From: Fusarium oxysporum f. sp. lycopersici 4287 | Lineage: Eukaryota; Ascomycota; Sordariomycetes; Hypocreales; Nectriaceae | Direction: 5' to 3' | Length of the DNA stretch: 64,000 bases | Assembly: GCF_000149955.1 (NCBI RefSeq) | Contig: NC_030992.1 | Span: forward strand, 2,779,477 to 2,843,476 | Shown: positions 45,907 to 59,016 of the stretch, piece after piece | Layout of the letters: each line of letters begins with the position of its first letter | Numbering within the stretch: the stretch's first letter is position 1 | Notes under the pieces: model-generated | Databases searched by the model: none | What the model saw: the letters and a program-made list of their open reading frames with translations, nothing else | What the model was told of the DNA's origin: nothing | Position numbers and translations under genes: made by a program

Positions 45907-48900
45907 GGCGAGATTGGGGCGCGAGACTCTAATGCCAGAGTCGTTTATCACCATGGCAGGTCGGATCGTTCAGATTCGCATTCGCGAGGGTCGAAGGACG
46001 AAGATTTTGGACCTGTCGTGCTCGCAGAAGCAGAAAGTGTTTCGTCGCGGGGCACAAGGTTGGGCGAGAGTTGAGTGCGATAGGATGGATGGCGGGGAGG
46101 TTTCGGTGGGCGGCGGGCGCGGTTCGTCACTCTTTGGTGGGGGGAGGGGAGATAAGTAAGGTAGATAAATCTAGAGAGAGAGGGAGAGATGTTTAGATTG
46201 AATGAAATGAGCGTTCTATAAACGATGAGGGCATATTCTTCTGTTTGTATAGAGAGAAGAAAAAATGAAGCAATTCAGATCGTCGTTCAGAACATACAGG
46301 CGAAGCAGCAACCGCTTGAGGAAAGTGAAAGAGAAAGAGAGTTGGAGGCACTGGCGGCAAGTGCAGTGGAAGAAGGAAGGTTGGCGCCGAAAAAGGGCCC
46401 AGGCAAGGATACCTGAACCTGACGACGGATGGGCGACGCAGGACGCAGGAGCAGCCCAGAGCAGGAGCACGGTGTGCGTGATACTGTGCACGCTCTTGTT
46501 GAATCAGAATTGGCAAGGGACCTTGGACTTTTGGACCTTCCCTGTTCTTTGCTCCTGGGGGGGTGGCTCCAGTTGCGTTTGCGTTGCCGTTATGGAGCGC
46601 TAAGGTAGGCTAGACTAGGTTCCCTGGGGCGCATCAAGTTCCCGTAGTTCGCTCGGAGCAAAGAAGAGAGACGAGACAGCCAGATTTGCAGACTGAGTCG
46701 AGAGTGAGAGAGATTTCGAGCAGTATAGATAGCAATAGCAAATGGTATGGTGATCACGGAAAGTTGGCTCTAAATAAAGAGCTACTCCTACCAGCTCCTT
46801 CTTAATGTGAAATTCGGTTTTCATGACACATCCACTTAACGCATCTCGGCTGAGGCTGTAAAGAAGCTCTTCTATCCACCTCATCATCCTCCTTTCAACT
46901 CAACCAATTGCTCAAATATTATTAAAACTCGGATTCGACGCCCGAAAGGCTGTCACCACTCGCCTCAACTGCGTCATCCTAGGACCTAGGTTCAAGCTGT
47001 ATCGACCATCATCCAATGTGTTTCCTTGGGCCAGTTGAGGCTCATAGATGCTCCAATCGTGGATGGGTGGATACCTACGTGTACGACGTTAGTCGTCCTT
47101 CTTTTACCCTTCGTGCGTCTGTCTCGTGATGGTGGGATGCTTTGATTTCACACCTTATACACCGTAGGCCTTGTTCAATAGGAAGCTTCCTCATTGACTT
47201 CATGACCGCCTTCTCAGACTCTATGCTTAAGACTCTGGTGACGAAAGGCACAGCAGCAACTCTATTCAGTGTAGATTTGTTACATCACGCGGCAAATGTG
47301 CTGTGAGTATGTACTTCCCGAGGCACGGCTGGGCAAGCCGGTCAATTGACTGACTGGTCTGGCTTACAAGGGGTACCAGATATTCCAGGATCTTTGTAGA
47401 GTTTACCACCTTCAAGTTTTACTTCTCAACTACTTTGCTGTCAAGAACTTTCTATCTAGAAGTTACAGCTCCTTCTGATGCAGAGCTCAGAAACTCTCAG
47501 ATTGCAAGCATGGATACCCGAATTGCACTGCCCAGCGCCTTGCCACGGCATTTGGCGCTCTGCGCCAGTATCTTCGTCTGCAAACTACAGTACAGTACAA
47601 CGAGGTAGGTGATGGCTGCGCCAGGGCTGAAAGTTCAACTGACCGAGTATGCACTGTGCATCCCCGGGCTGTAGGAACTGCATACGCATATTGGAGTTTG
47701 GAATCGGGTGTACTCGAAATAGCTACTGGGGTGTGATGAATGACGATTGTATTGCAGCATCCCGAATGCAGAACAACCAACGCCTGCATGTAACGTTCGA
47801 ATTCAATTCATGCGCTGAATTGAAAGGGACTTGGAGGGAGAAGAAGTACCCTTGAACGTTCTCCCGGGCTGTTTTTGAGGTCTAAGATACGAGTGGCCAC
47901 GGCTTTTTAGATCCATCGGTAGCTCGCTTTGACACTGGAGCCGTCTCTACTAGCGTCATTGGCACGGCCTAACTTTGGTTCGAAACCTCCAAAAGATAAT
48001 TAATATTTATCAAGGACCGTTTCCGGTCGATGCTTGCTTGTTTGTCTGTTTGTTATCTCTACCAACCTCGCTCTCTCCATAACTGTTGTTCGTATCCTGG
48101 CGCTTAATCTTGCTGGAACATGACGATGAGCCAGGTCTAGAGCGTAGGATTGGTCCAGCAGCTTCCTAGTCGCTCTCTGTTCTGCAGAGCTCCCAATTGG
48201 GGAATCCCATTGTATCTACAAGCCACGCCCAGAGGCAACAACATGATTCAGATATGGAGCTTCTGCTGGTGTTATTATTATTATTCATTTCCCCTGATAT
48301 GATGGCGAGATAAATGACGTTCAACTAATCGCCTGTTCCACTTCTATGATGTTAAGCGCCCGTTGTGTTGTTGAGATTCTGACTGATTATCTCTTGGTCT
48401 GCGGCTTTTATTAACCCGAATCTCCAGTCGAGCAACTCACGTCTAGGGATGATGGCATGGCGTCTTTGAGAGGATGCCTTCCGCGACGCTTGTCAGAGAT
48501 AGTCTGCTCTTACACACGATGGAATGATCTCTCAGAGGCTGGCTCTGCTTATTCGACTCTTGGCTGCTTGGAGCCATAACGTGTTAGGCGAGTAAGGAGA
48601 TTATGACCCAATCCTGCAGCGTGTCTCTCTATTTGATACGATTTCTTGTTTTACGTTTTATAATTCACGTCGGCAATAAGTCCGGAAGTGAATCACAACC
48701 TCCGCTAGGTTGATACGTTAGCAAGCATGAGCATCAAATTGGAAGTTATTCGGTTGTAATCAGTCGATCAATTGCCTCTATTCTCAAGCTCCCAGCTGAT
48801 TGATTGCCCAAAGTCGTCGTACCGGGCGGGTCCACCCCAATCAAATCGCCTGTAGCTTTTAGCGTCGATAGGGTCCTGGGTCTCTCTTCACTGTAGGGTC

Positions 48901-51900
48901 TGGGTATCTGCTACTGTGCGAAGGAGAATATCGCTCACGACTGGGCCAACGAGGGTGACTGTGAGTGAGACTGTTCTGTTGGCTTGACTTGACTTGAGAT
49001 GATGCGTTCTCAGAACGAATTGAACAGCACAGTAAAGTATCCGCATCTCGAGGTCATGTGTTCTGCCACAACAAAATGTGCCGTTGCCAGAGCCAATTGT
49101 AAGCCCAACGTGCGTTTCACGTACGTAGCTCGAGGTGTGTCTGCGGCCAAGCCCTAGACTCTCTCTGCCTATCAGACAACAACAGCAAGACCCTCAATGA
49201 TGATTGTCGCTTCTACGGAACTTTCTTTTTTTCCTCTGGTGGAAACCAAGCGCCATTTGGCATTTGACTGATCGGCCTGTTCAGCCTCATCAGTGTTCTT
49301 CATTCCATCCAGAACATTTGCCACTCTGGCCCTAGAACTTCTAGAGAATTGCCTTGTCTTGTCGTGCTGTACGACTGGTGGTTTGGTCGTACAGAGGAGC
49401 AATTACCACCGAGAAGACATTGTCGTGATCCACGAGCCCACTGTCTAGTCTGTTTCAAAAAGACCATGACCGCAATGCAATTCTCCCATCACAGCAGAGC
49501 GCCCTTACATTGGACAATCCAAGTATTAGTAATACCTCGAGTTGTTCGAGGCCTGATAAAGGCAGTCAGAGTCAGAATCAATCATCAAAAGGGCCGTGCG
49601 CGGACCCTCGACCCTTACTGTCTCTGGTAGATACCTCGTTAGGGCATGGGGCCGCACGTAGTTGTGTCACACATGCAGTTCAAGGTCCAAGGTCTAAGGT
49701 CCGTGGATAAGGTATCTTTTCTCAGTGTTGGATATTACCAGCAAATCATCGAAAGGGATGCCACACTCAACTGTTGACCTGCCTGGCCCTGAGCGAGTTC
49801 AGTTGTTCTCTCCCACAAACTGCCGGGGATGGTCTCATCCGATGAGACGTCAAGAAAATGGGCCAGACCAGACCAGAACGAGATGCCTCGATGCTTGCTA
49901 CGCCCCGATCCACCTGCACGCAAGCCAAAGGGACCAGGTCTTGGCTCTACATCAGACAAGCTCCAGCGAATCCAATCACTGCGTTTGTCCAGGGGTTTTG
50001 CTGTACTGTAGCTAGGGTCACAGCCAACCTTACACCCAGCGCAGCTTGCAAGATCCATCCTATCCTGGGGGTGATGAGGCTACCTTACCAGACTCGACTG
50101 TAGGTACCGTATCTGTGCTACGTACTGCCTGTTCTAGTGCTGAAGCGAGTAGCGGATACAGTGATAGATAGACTGGCGCTGCCGTCGACGGACCCTAGAG
50201 CGGTGCCAGGCTATCCGAATCTTGTCTCGCAGCCCGAAACGGCGAATAATTCTCGCTCACCGCCAGATAGGATTGACAGCTTGAGTTCGGTGAAATGATG
50301 AGCGTCCCATCCATCAAACGCCCGCCGCGGCAGAGAGACAAGCCATGCCCTGAGACGGGCTGCTAGCATCCATCGCTAGACGGGCTCTGGGTCTTTTCTG
50401 GCGCAGAGCACGAATGGGGTTTCAATTGCACAGAGCCCTTGATCCCTGTCCAACACACCACGAGCCATGTCGCTACTGCAGTCACAGGACCATCTTGCCA
50501 CGCCGAACACAAGGAATGTGTGGCCTCCCGTGCTCAACGGTATCGTTACCACACGGCTCTCAAGTCGCGCCAGATTCGAATTCTTCACTCCAATTGATCA
50601 GCTAGTTCACCGAGGATCCAGGAACACGACCATTTTGGACGCCTGCGAGTTTCTCTGCATTAGCCACGGACGTCGGGCACATGTATGTCCGTGGTGATCT
50701 TCTAGATAAGCACCAACATCGCTGACCAGACACCTTCTCTACTTGTGTACAGTATGTGAGCACAGTAGCAAAAGGGAACGGTAAATCATGCAGTTCATAA
50801 ATTCTCAGCCTCTTAATTCAACCAACTCTTGGTGGGTATGTTCATAATACAAGCATATCTCTAAAACATCCAATTTCTTCTCTTCACATGCCAGTTTGGA
50901 TTAGCACTTCGCAATCACGAGGTTATCAGCTTGGCGGCTTGCGCCATAAGCACTTGAGGTGTCAACGGTTAGCGGTTAGGTTGACTCTGAGGCTCTTCAC
51001 ATTGAGTGAGATGAGATTCTCAGATGAAACGTCATGTCATCCACGCACTCCCAGAGCTTCTCCAACTCGCTATCTCTAGCCTGGTCTGCTTTGACTTGGT
51101 CTTTGCTCTGAGCACAGGCTCCCAGAGTGATCCTTGCCCCTGACCCAAGTCTACCCGCTGCACAGCCCCCCGAGATGTGCCAAGCATCACGGTGGGACTT
51201 TAGTGATCCTAAATCCCCAAGCTGCACGAATGCAGAATGCAGAATCCAGCATCAGATATGTGGTGCTGGTGCCTTGGACTCGAATCCACTGCTGAGTCTC
51301 CGTCCAAGGTCCCACATCTGCTGCTACAGAGCTTTTATTGACGATGCCACTGCTCTTCTTTAATGTCTCGAGAGTTTCTTGCCGTCGACGCGGCGTACTA
51401 GCATCTTGAAGTGGAATCGGGCTAATCGGAAGAAATGTCAATGCATTACAGATGCAGATATGGTCCACTATCGAGCCAAGAACGTACAGTACTTGGCAAA
51501 TGAGGGCTGGCTGCTGCAAATTGTAACCCTCTGTAGCATGGGAACCAACACGTTAAGAGCTATCGAGGATCTAGTATCAGCAACGCAGCATTGAACCAGT
51601 GAGGAATGATACCCCATTGCTGGACTTGGAGTATTTGGTCCCTACAGTTCACTCTCCCCAAAGGGTCTCTAATCCATGATGGTCGGGGACTTGTTCTTAA
51701 TTGAAACAGGATTTAGAATCTGAATCAGCCCTAACGATTTGGAGAAGGGACTGGGCATGCTATGGTTCCCTTTCTCTTGTCGTCACCATACAGCATAAAC
51801 GAGCCAGACACAGACAGACAAGGCCACACTGGACAGGCCTTGATCGAGGAATCCTACAACCCCAGAATCCTAACTCCAGAAAGAGGCATATCTCCATTCG

Positions 51901-54900
51901 ATCCAAGGGTTAGGGAGGTCAGGTGCAGCCATGGCCCACAGCTAGAGGCTCCTGCAACCCATTCGGGATTGGGATTGGGTACTTGTCATTTCGAGGTCTC
52001 GAGTCCAAATGAGCGATGTCGGTCGTTTAAGGTACAAGACTGTACCAAATTGAATCACCATGACGCTACTTCAGAGTGCAAAATAGCCAAGAAATGCCGC
52101 TCTAGTGACGACTGAGCCGTGTTCTGACGCTTTGTGTCGGAATTGATATCATCTCTCTTAGAGACAAGAGACACTTTTATCATCTTGCTTCAGAGATCGA
52201 ATCGAAAATTTGACAACGAAAAAGGTCTGCCACACCACGCGCTTATGCGTGTGAGACCAGCTTCTGGGATTGACCAACGAAGCCGCGGGCTACCCAATAT
52301 TAGGCACGTTGACCAATTCTTCCACGTTTTTAACCCCCCTTCAACGCCCTGAGTCTTCGTCTAACTCAACCCCTGCACGCCACTTTGTTCAACTTTTTTC
52401 CATACTCGCCAGTCGGACAATTGAGCCATTAGAACCAAGACATCGCTATTGGGCCAAGTCATCTGAAATTTCAGCTCTGCAATTTCGCACAGTACTCGTT
52501 GGTGGTCTCTTCCCCCAGTCACCGTGCTCTCTAGTTACCCCAAATTCTGTTTAGCGGAGCCAAGCCCGGATCCCCCCAGGCTCTCTCCGTTGAAGGGTTG
52601 GACAGATGGATCATGGAGAAGGAGAAGAATCTGGGGCTGGCCCCCGGACGTTGCGTTAGCTGGCAGGGTCCCTTGTAGTTGACGGCGCACACACCATCTT
52701 CCAGCATCCTATCCCTGACTTCCCCAGATTTTACTGTTTGCGGCGGCGTCAGGCATGACAAGAGCTGGAAATGAAATGAAATGAGATGAAGAATCCGAGA
52801 TCAAATGGCTGATCTTGCAAGAAAGTGAAGCTAACAAGCAGCACCTCCCTCAGCGCTCGCCAACGCCCGCCTTGACGCGTCCTCGGATGCTGCGGTTCTC
52901 TCGAGGCTGTCACGTCCATTGCCTGTCCCTGGAACAACGACTAAGATTCGAGGCCACGAACCATAAGCTCTAGAGGTTACGCATGCAACCTCTTCATTGG
53001 CGACTAGACCTGAAGTCTCGGTGCTGCGAGGGTCCCGGTCGGATCACCAACTAATTGGAGTGCGTGCTACCTTGGCTCTCGTGCAAGTTAGCAGCCATTA
53101 ATCAGAGCTGACGGATAATCCCATTTGCTTGTTATTGCCGTAATTGAGGCTCAGGAGGGTCCCGGAGCCACACAGAGCTAGCCTCGTAGCTAATCGAAAA
53201 GCAGAACAACTTGCGTTGTAAGAAGGCGCCTCGTTGGCGATCTGAGGATACTGGTGGATACCGATAGCCCCGTACTTGTCCGAAGAAAATAGGCGAAGCT
53301 TTGATGTTAGGATTCTGGAGATCCAGAAGCTGACTTGATTCTTCCTTGTGGCGAGGAATACTTCGAACTGGTTTAGAGAAGTTTACAGGCAGTGTCTACG
53401 CTAAACACTCAGACTAACGAGTGCCATGGGGTCGGTAAGCTAATAACATTTCAATGGTAATAGTGCCTGTTGAAGAGCAGAGCCAACAAGTCGCAAAGAT
53501 TGTCGGATTGGATGGAGCGAGGCATAGTCTGATTCAGTTTAGCTGCATCATGGGAGTCCTCCCAAGTCATGGAATCGAAGCACCATTCAAGAACTTGTTT
53601 GGTACTGTACATCCGTCCGTACAAGGACCTCGGGAAGACGCAGGGGCTGGCACACACATGAGATATTTTGAGTTTGCCCACGAACGGCGGGCCTGTGGCG
53701 TTTTCCTGACCAGGAAGTTGAATGGTGATCCAATTCAAGTCCCTGTTTACAGGCTTGATGGCCCTGTAATTCAAGGGGTATCTTGCCTTTGCGCCACGAC
53801 GAATATCTATCTGTGAGAGAAGTCAAGATCACTTTTGGATCTATCACGAATAGTTTAACCATAGTACGGCTCGTTTGTTAGCTCAGCACAGACAAATCAG
53901 CCAAGTCTGGGGTTAGGCCCGCCAGCGGAAAGGTTCCGTAGTAGTTAGAATCGGTGGTTGGAGGGTATCGTGGCCGGAGACCACCTCAACCATGTGGCCA
54001 AAGATGCAATCCAATGATACCTCAGCATCTGGAATTGCATGGTTAATCTTCGGCCCGGAAGACAATCATGCAGCGAGAATCTTATCACATTCGACAATGC
54101 AACATAATGTTATGTTTCATCTGCCTACGTAATGTTACAGCCAGCAAGCAGTCAACTTGGCTTGCGCACTGGTATATCCCAGGAGCCGCTATGCATTCCT
54201 CTCTCGTTGAACTGGTCCCACTACTCGTTCTGCAGGTCATCATCACATCAACTGATTGTTGGCTGTTTGTTCAGTTCAGTGGCGATAGTGGCGCTCACGA
54301 AGTTGGCTAAAAGAACAAGAAAATCAGTAAAAAACTTGGTTTCAAGCGTGCGAATGCCCAAACTCGGACAAAGTCCTTTGGCTCCAAGAGATCTACGGCC
54401 TACGTCGAGATGATCAGCAGGGTCCTAAACAACTCTGAGCGAATCATGTCTTGTTAATAACTTTTTTTCTACTGTTTCCTTTGGGGGTGGACATCGCTAT
54501 GTCTTTTTGGGTGGTATAGTGGCATGACAGTTGAACAAACAATTACATTAGCGGCTTAGGAGAAACATCTCACAATTGCCGCAGCATCGGTCGGAGCTTT
54601 TTCGCTTTTTTGCCTTTTTTGCTAGTTTCTTGTTTTGGTTGCTTAATAATTTCTGTTAACGATGATCTGTGATGCGACTTGACGTACAAGATGATGTTGG
54701 GGGTTGCAATGGGTTGTCTACGCACGGGAAGAAGACCGGCACTTGTGTTTGTTTGCCTCTGAGAAGGCGTTTATGCTTAGACTGGAGCTCATGTTTCAAT
54801 GAACTATTCTCAGCCATTCATGAACTCGTTGGTTGTTACACAGAGACTCGTTGTAGAATTAATCGCTCAATCATGACCGGTCATCGGCCACACACGTTTG

Positions 54901-55962
54901 AGAGCCGGACTCTATTCTTGCTACCGTTTCGATAGCCCACTTTCACGGTGGGATCTAGAACTCGGCTGTGATGAGAAGGGACCACTAGAATCCGCACGAG
55001 TGCGTTATTAGTCGACGAGTACGCGCAGGAGTGGGACTGGACAAGACAGACAAGGCGACAGAATTAGAATGTGTACTCGGTATGGTAAGGTATAATGCGC
55101 ATGCGATACGATACGATACGATACTGTACCAGTACAGTACGGTACGGTAGATTCAGCCGAATCTCTCTCGGACTAATCATCCGGTGAGTCACACTCTATT
55201 GCCTATGCCTATTATCGGATGGGAACCTTTCATGCCTTGGATCGGTTGCTGTGATACTGTTAACCTCCATGGAATCGGCTATGCATGTCAACGACCGCGG
55301 ATTTTGAGTAGTAATAGCGTGGGGGTTAAGCAAGCACTGTGATCAATTGACAAGAGGTAAAAATGACAGCAAATGTTGAGATGAACAGATCAGTCGATAA
55401 TTGTTTGATTAAGCGCCAAATGCCGTCCTTCTCAAGCTATATCCAGTAGTTTACGCTGATGGTGGGGGGTCGAGAAACGGACACCCCTCCAGTTCGACAC
55501 CGTCTCAAGTCAATCGAGTCTTGCATAACCTCTGGCTGTTAAAGACTGACGGTTAAACCTCCACTAAAAGTTTCACATCGTTTACATCTCTAATACAGCT
55601 ACTGAATAGCTTCAGTTATATCTCACTTATGGCCAGCAATTGCCCAGCCTTGTCCCTCGTCATCAATCAAGGTTAGGGTTAGCTGAGCCATGTGCTGTAC
55701 AGCTATTGGCGGTAAAAGGCATACGTCATAGGCCTGTTCCAAGGCCAAGATGATGGTAAATCAGGCTGAGAGGACAAAGAATAGAGTTAAATTTTCAATC
55801 ATCCTTTTGTTTCTTTGTGATTAGACTTTTGGAACAACTTTTGTGATTCGTATCATTTGGCTTTTTGCCTCGTGTCTAAATAGCTTCAAGAAGGTGGGCA
55901 ACTTGTTCTTGTGGCACCACTTACACGACCCATACCGTACCACCAATTCACATCTCACAACC
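45907..55962. other. 10-kb region without a recognised gene, between divergent genes
   Basis: This separates the start of the ADR1-like gene (minus) from the CAP gene (plus). The first 700 bases are purine-rich on the plus strand and probably form the promoter and leader of the transcription-factor gene. All frames are at most about 150 codons and none is recognisable, including the paired plus and minus frames at 53451-53816. A short ATT repeat lies at about 48272-48290, and GATAC and GTAC repeats at 55105-55149. Long regulatory DNA or non-coding transcripts are possible. Confidence 0.5.
55105..55149. repeat. GATAC microsatellite with flanking GTAC-rich palindromic sequence
   Basis: Four GATAC units run from 55105 to 55124. 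They are followed at once by GTAC-rich sequence (tgtaccagtacagtacggta) that can pair with itself. Confidence 0.8.
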
Positions 55963-56571
55963 ATGAAGAACCTCTTATTTCCTCTTACTGCCCTCCTCAT
56001 CGGCTCAAGTCTCGCTGCAGATGTCACAATCACAGCTCCGGTATCCATCTCCTCCAATGAGCCTGAATACAAAGAAGGCAAATCCTTCACATCAGCCGTC
56101 CTCAACAGCACCAACTTCTATCGTGAGGAACACAACGCAACAGCACTAAAATGGAACAAAACACTCGAGGAGTTCGCAACAGACTACCTCGATGACAATG
56201 ATGACTGCGACTTTGAGCACTCTGGTGGACCCTATGGTGAGAACCTGGCTATAGGTTATCCCAATGTTACTGCGAGCGTCGAAGCTTGGGGTGATGAGCG
56301 AGAGGAGTACAATTTCGACAAGGCCAAGTTTAGTGAGAAGACGGGACACTTCACGCAGCTTGTATGGAAGGATACTACGACTGTTGGATGCGGAAGAAAG
56401 CTTTGCGGTGAACGAGGCTGGTTTCTCGTTTGTGAGTACTGGCCCAGGGGTAATGTCGAGGGCCAGTTCAAGGAAGAGGTTTCAAAAGAGGAGGGCGGTG
56501 CATTCAGTACAAGACCTGGTCTTGGGCTCGCTCTGGCTTTATTTATTGGGTACATGCTTGTTGTCGTATAG
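55963..56571 (+). CDS. secreted CAP/PR-1-like protein, probably GPI-anchored
   Basis: An intronless frame of 202 residues. A signal peptide of about 18 residues (to SSLA|AD) is followed by a CAP (SCP/PR-1) domain at about 45-175. Its signatures are present: the strand NFYREEHNATALKWN, the cavity residues in FEHSGGPYGENLA, CAP1 GHFTQLVW, and CAP2 FLVCEYWPRGN. Four cysteines could form the usual pairs. Several N-glycosylation sequons occur (NST, NAT, NKT, NVT). The C-terminus after GGAFST is a hydrophobic stretch of about 20 residues with no positive tail, which suggests a GPI-attachment signal, so the protein may be displayed on the cell surface. Yeast and Fusarium relatives bind sterols or fatty acids and some affect virulence; the role here is inferred only. 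Confidence 0.92.
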   Translation: MKNLLFPLTALLIGSSLAADVTITAPVSISSNEPEYKEGKSFTSAVLNSTNFYREEHNATALKWNKTLEEFATDYLDDNDDCDFEHSGGPYGENLAIGYPNVTASVEAWGDEREEYNFDKAKFSEKTGHFTQLVWKDTTTVGCGRKLCGERGWFLVCEYWPRGNVEGQFKEEVSKEEGGAFSTRPGLGLALALFIGYMLVVV

Positions 56572-57677
56572 GCATGTCATGTTGAATTTCCAGCGTTGGA
56601 TAGGCGTACGAGATATCTGATGGATGACGGGACTCATGCTGGGCATGAGCTATATTGACTACTCTACTACAATTCTCATGTATCTCATTATAGAGTGACA
56701 TAGTTTCTGGTTTTATATATACTAGCTCGTTCTATACACTTTTGGCTGACTAGTAGTGTCTTGTTCTATTCATGATGTTCTTTCCGTCATCAGTCCACAA
56801 TGAAAATGTAACTTGATGGTGTACCAGAATCTATTAAGATGCTTTGTTTCTCTCCAAGAGATATATTTTTGCTTGATGTCGTGCTTACAGGTTCGAGGAC
56901 CTGTTGTCATTCCCTGAAAGAAGCCCTACGACACGACCACATTGCCTCGAGCAGGCGGCTCGTTTACCACGGGTGGAAAATGGAGAGTCATACTGGGTTA
57001 TTTCATTACTGACTTGCTTTTCTGAGGATTACATTTGTCGATACTGCTTTCTTACTGCTCCTTATAGTTACCAAGATGATTTGTGAAGCAAGGTGATACT
57101 CGCGTTATCGAACGACGATGGGCAGATCGTTGTAGGTAAGGGTATCACAGCATTCTCGCCTCTTCTCTAAGCTCTTCTCTTATGATATCTAGAGGTTTTC
57201 GACTCCTGGCGATCTGCCTCGTCGGTTCTGGTAACCATCGTATCTGGTGGGAAGAGTCTCAACTTCAACTTTGATGATAATCACATTCTCACAGAGCCTG
57301 ACTTTTCTGCTCCACCTGTTGCTGAAAACTTCGGATTCGGATTCATTAAATGTGTAGATCGCAGAGCTTTACTAATACCACCGCTTTTGTAACTACACGC
57401 TGTCGTGCCCAGTTATGTCCCCTCTCTCCCGTTCGTCTTGCCCTCGGAATCTCCTTTTTCTAGGTATAAAGGGTGATCAACTGTGTAGATGGTTTTCTAG
57501 AAATTGGAGGTTCAATATGACTGGCTGAACTTTTCCCCGGCAATCCTTTCTGAAGACATTGTTTCGTACATGACCAAAGGCTAGAACCTCCCATGGCCAT
57601 ACAGGGTTTGTGTATGGAGCCATGTGATATGCTCCATGACAGGAGATAGATGGAGGTATAGGGGCGGCCCACGCAAG
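56572..57677. other. intergenic, no gene recognised
   Basis: The CAP gene 3' UTR is at the left. A minus-strand frame at 57460-57822 (120 codons) overlaps the possible 2EXR fragment in another frame and has no feature I recognise. Confidence 0.45.
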
Positions 57678-57929
57678 CTATGCTTGGGTCAAGATATCGT
57701 ACGGTGCCCTTGCTAACATTTCCTGACAAGTGCTGAACAAGACTGGCAGGCACCGTTCGGCTTTGATGAGTCGCAAAGGTTTTTGATCTTCGTCTTGGTG
57801 GTACTTGTTGAATCTTTGCCAAGATGTTGGGACACAGATGGTGATGATATCAGCGTGTATTTCGCGTGGGAGTCGAAAGAAGAGAGATTGCTTCTGTTCA
57901 TCTCTGGGGTTTGCAGAGTGGAAGTTCAT
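57678..57929 (-). pseudogene. possible decayed 2EXR/F-box-like fragment
   Basis: The 83-residue frame contains SLFFRLPREIHADII, close to the RLPxEIRxxIY pattern that opens fungal 2EXR-like proteins, and about 40 residues later PVLFSTCQEMLARA, which resembles the usual LLxTCRQIxxEA block. The frame then stops, and the rest of such a protein is missing or lies in other frames. A short real gene is an alternative, but the length is far below the family norm. Confidence 0.35.
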
Positions 57930-59016
57930 GACTGGCTATTTGATACCAGATACCTAGTGAGTGGCGAAAACAATACAGGGGATTTGAAAGAATGACAGAG
58001 ATGGTGAAGAGACTTTTGGTATCGAATGTGTTGTTGTTGGTTTGTAGGTTGAGATGGGGCCAGCAGAGACCGGGATACTTACTCGTCGACACTATCGCTC
58101 TTTCTCCCCTCCTGCTCAAATTGCATGCATTGCAATTTTCAAGAGGCGCAAGATGGACACCGTATATTTTGGCAGGTATTATAGGCCAAAACAGTCCGTC
58201 ATTGCCTAACCTAAGTTACCAAGTTCTTACTGTAACGGGCTTGCCTCTCCTGCTCCATCCATGGATGGAAGGTATTTATATCAAGGGTTAAATGAGCAGC
58301 TGGCAACCGTTTCGTCTTTCCAATGGCCATGAAAAAGATAAGAAGATTATTTCGGTTTGTTCCTTGGGAAATAAATACTTGAATGGCTTGTCCTTTACTT
58401 AAGATATAACTCTCTGCGTACGTTGGGATCTAATTTGAGTTTTTTTACCTGGCAATCATGGTCATCACATGCAGAACCGGATGTGCTAATATTTAAGAGC
58501 AACATCAGTTAATTAAATACCCAGTATCCTCTTACAGTCTTTCCCTACTCCTTAGGTCATCGTGAAAGTGGCTGTGATTTCACTCAGAGGCAGTACAAAG
58601 GGAGCTCGAATAGGGAAACAAATACAATTTTGGCCAACAAAACACAAATTAGAAATTTTGAGAAATTTTGGTTTTAATACTTTTCAACACATACAGGACA
58701 ATAGTGATCTGCAGAGAATAAACGATCCCATTACACCCTGTAGACTTGTGGCATGGTCAGTAGGTAGTTACTCTCATATTCAGGCTGTGAATCTCCCAGT
58801 ATGTTGACCTACCCGGGAGTATTGGTATCCCGGATAAACATTGCCCCACCTCCGCCGAGATTTTGGGTTGGTGTTTAGAGCTTCCACTTCGATCTTGCGA
58901 CAGCAGAATCGCGGTGATCAAACAATCGAACCTTTCTACCTCCCATTCCAACCTCGATCCTAGGCGCAAGAGCACCCTGAATCAGCTTCTCGATACTTTG
59001 CGCTCCTCCTCACAAA
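57930..59016. other. intergenic, upstream region of SmE
   Basis: No supported gene. The region includes the SmE promoter. Frames of 72 to 99 codons are uninformative. Confidence 0.45.

Noticed and set aside
45713..46159. 148-codon plus-strand frame
   Set aside because: It is antisense to the first exon, intron and leader of the ADR1-like gene, and its composition reflects a purine-rich promoter.
47977..47987. GGTTCGAAACC, a tRNA B-box-like sequence
   Set aside because: No A box, anticodon arm or acceptor pairing can be found around it.
53451..53816. Overlapping frames of 107 (minus) and 120 (plus) codons
   Set aside because: Neither has a domain, signal peptide or splice extension that I recognise, and opposed open frames of this length can arise by chance.
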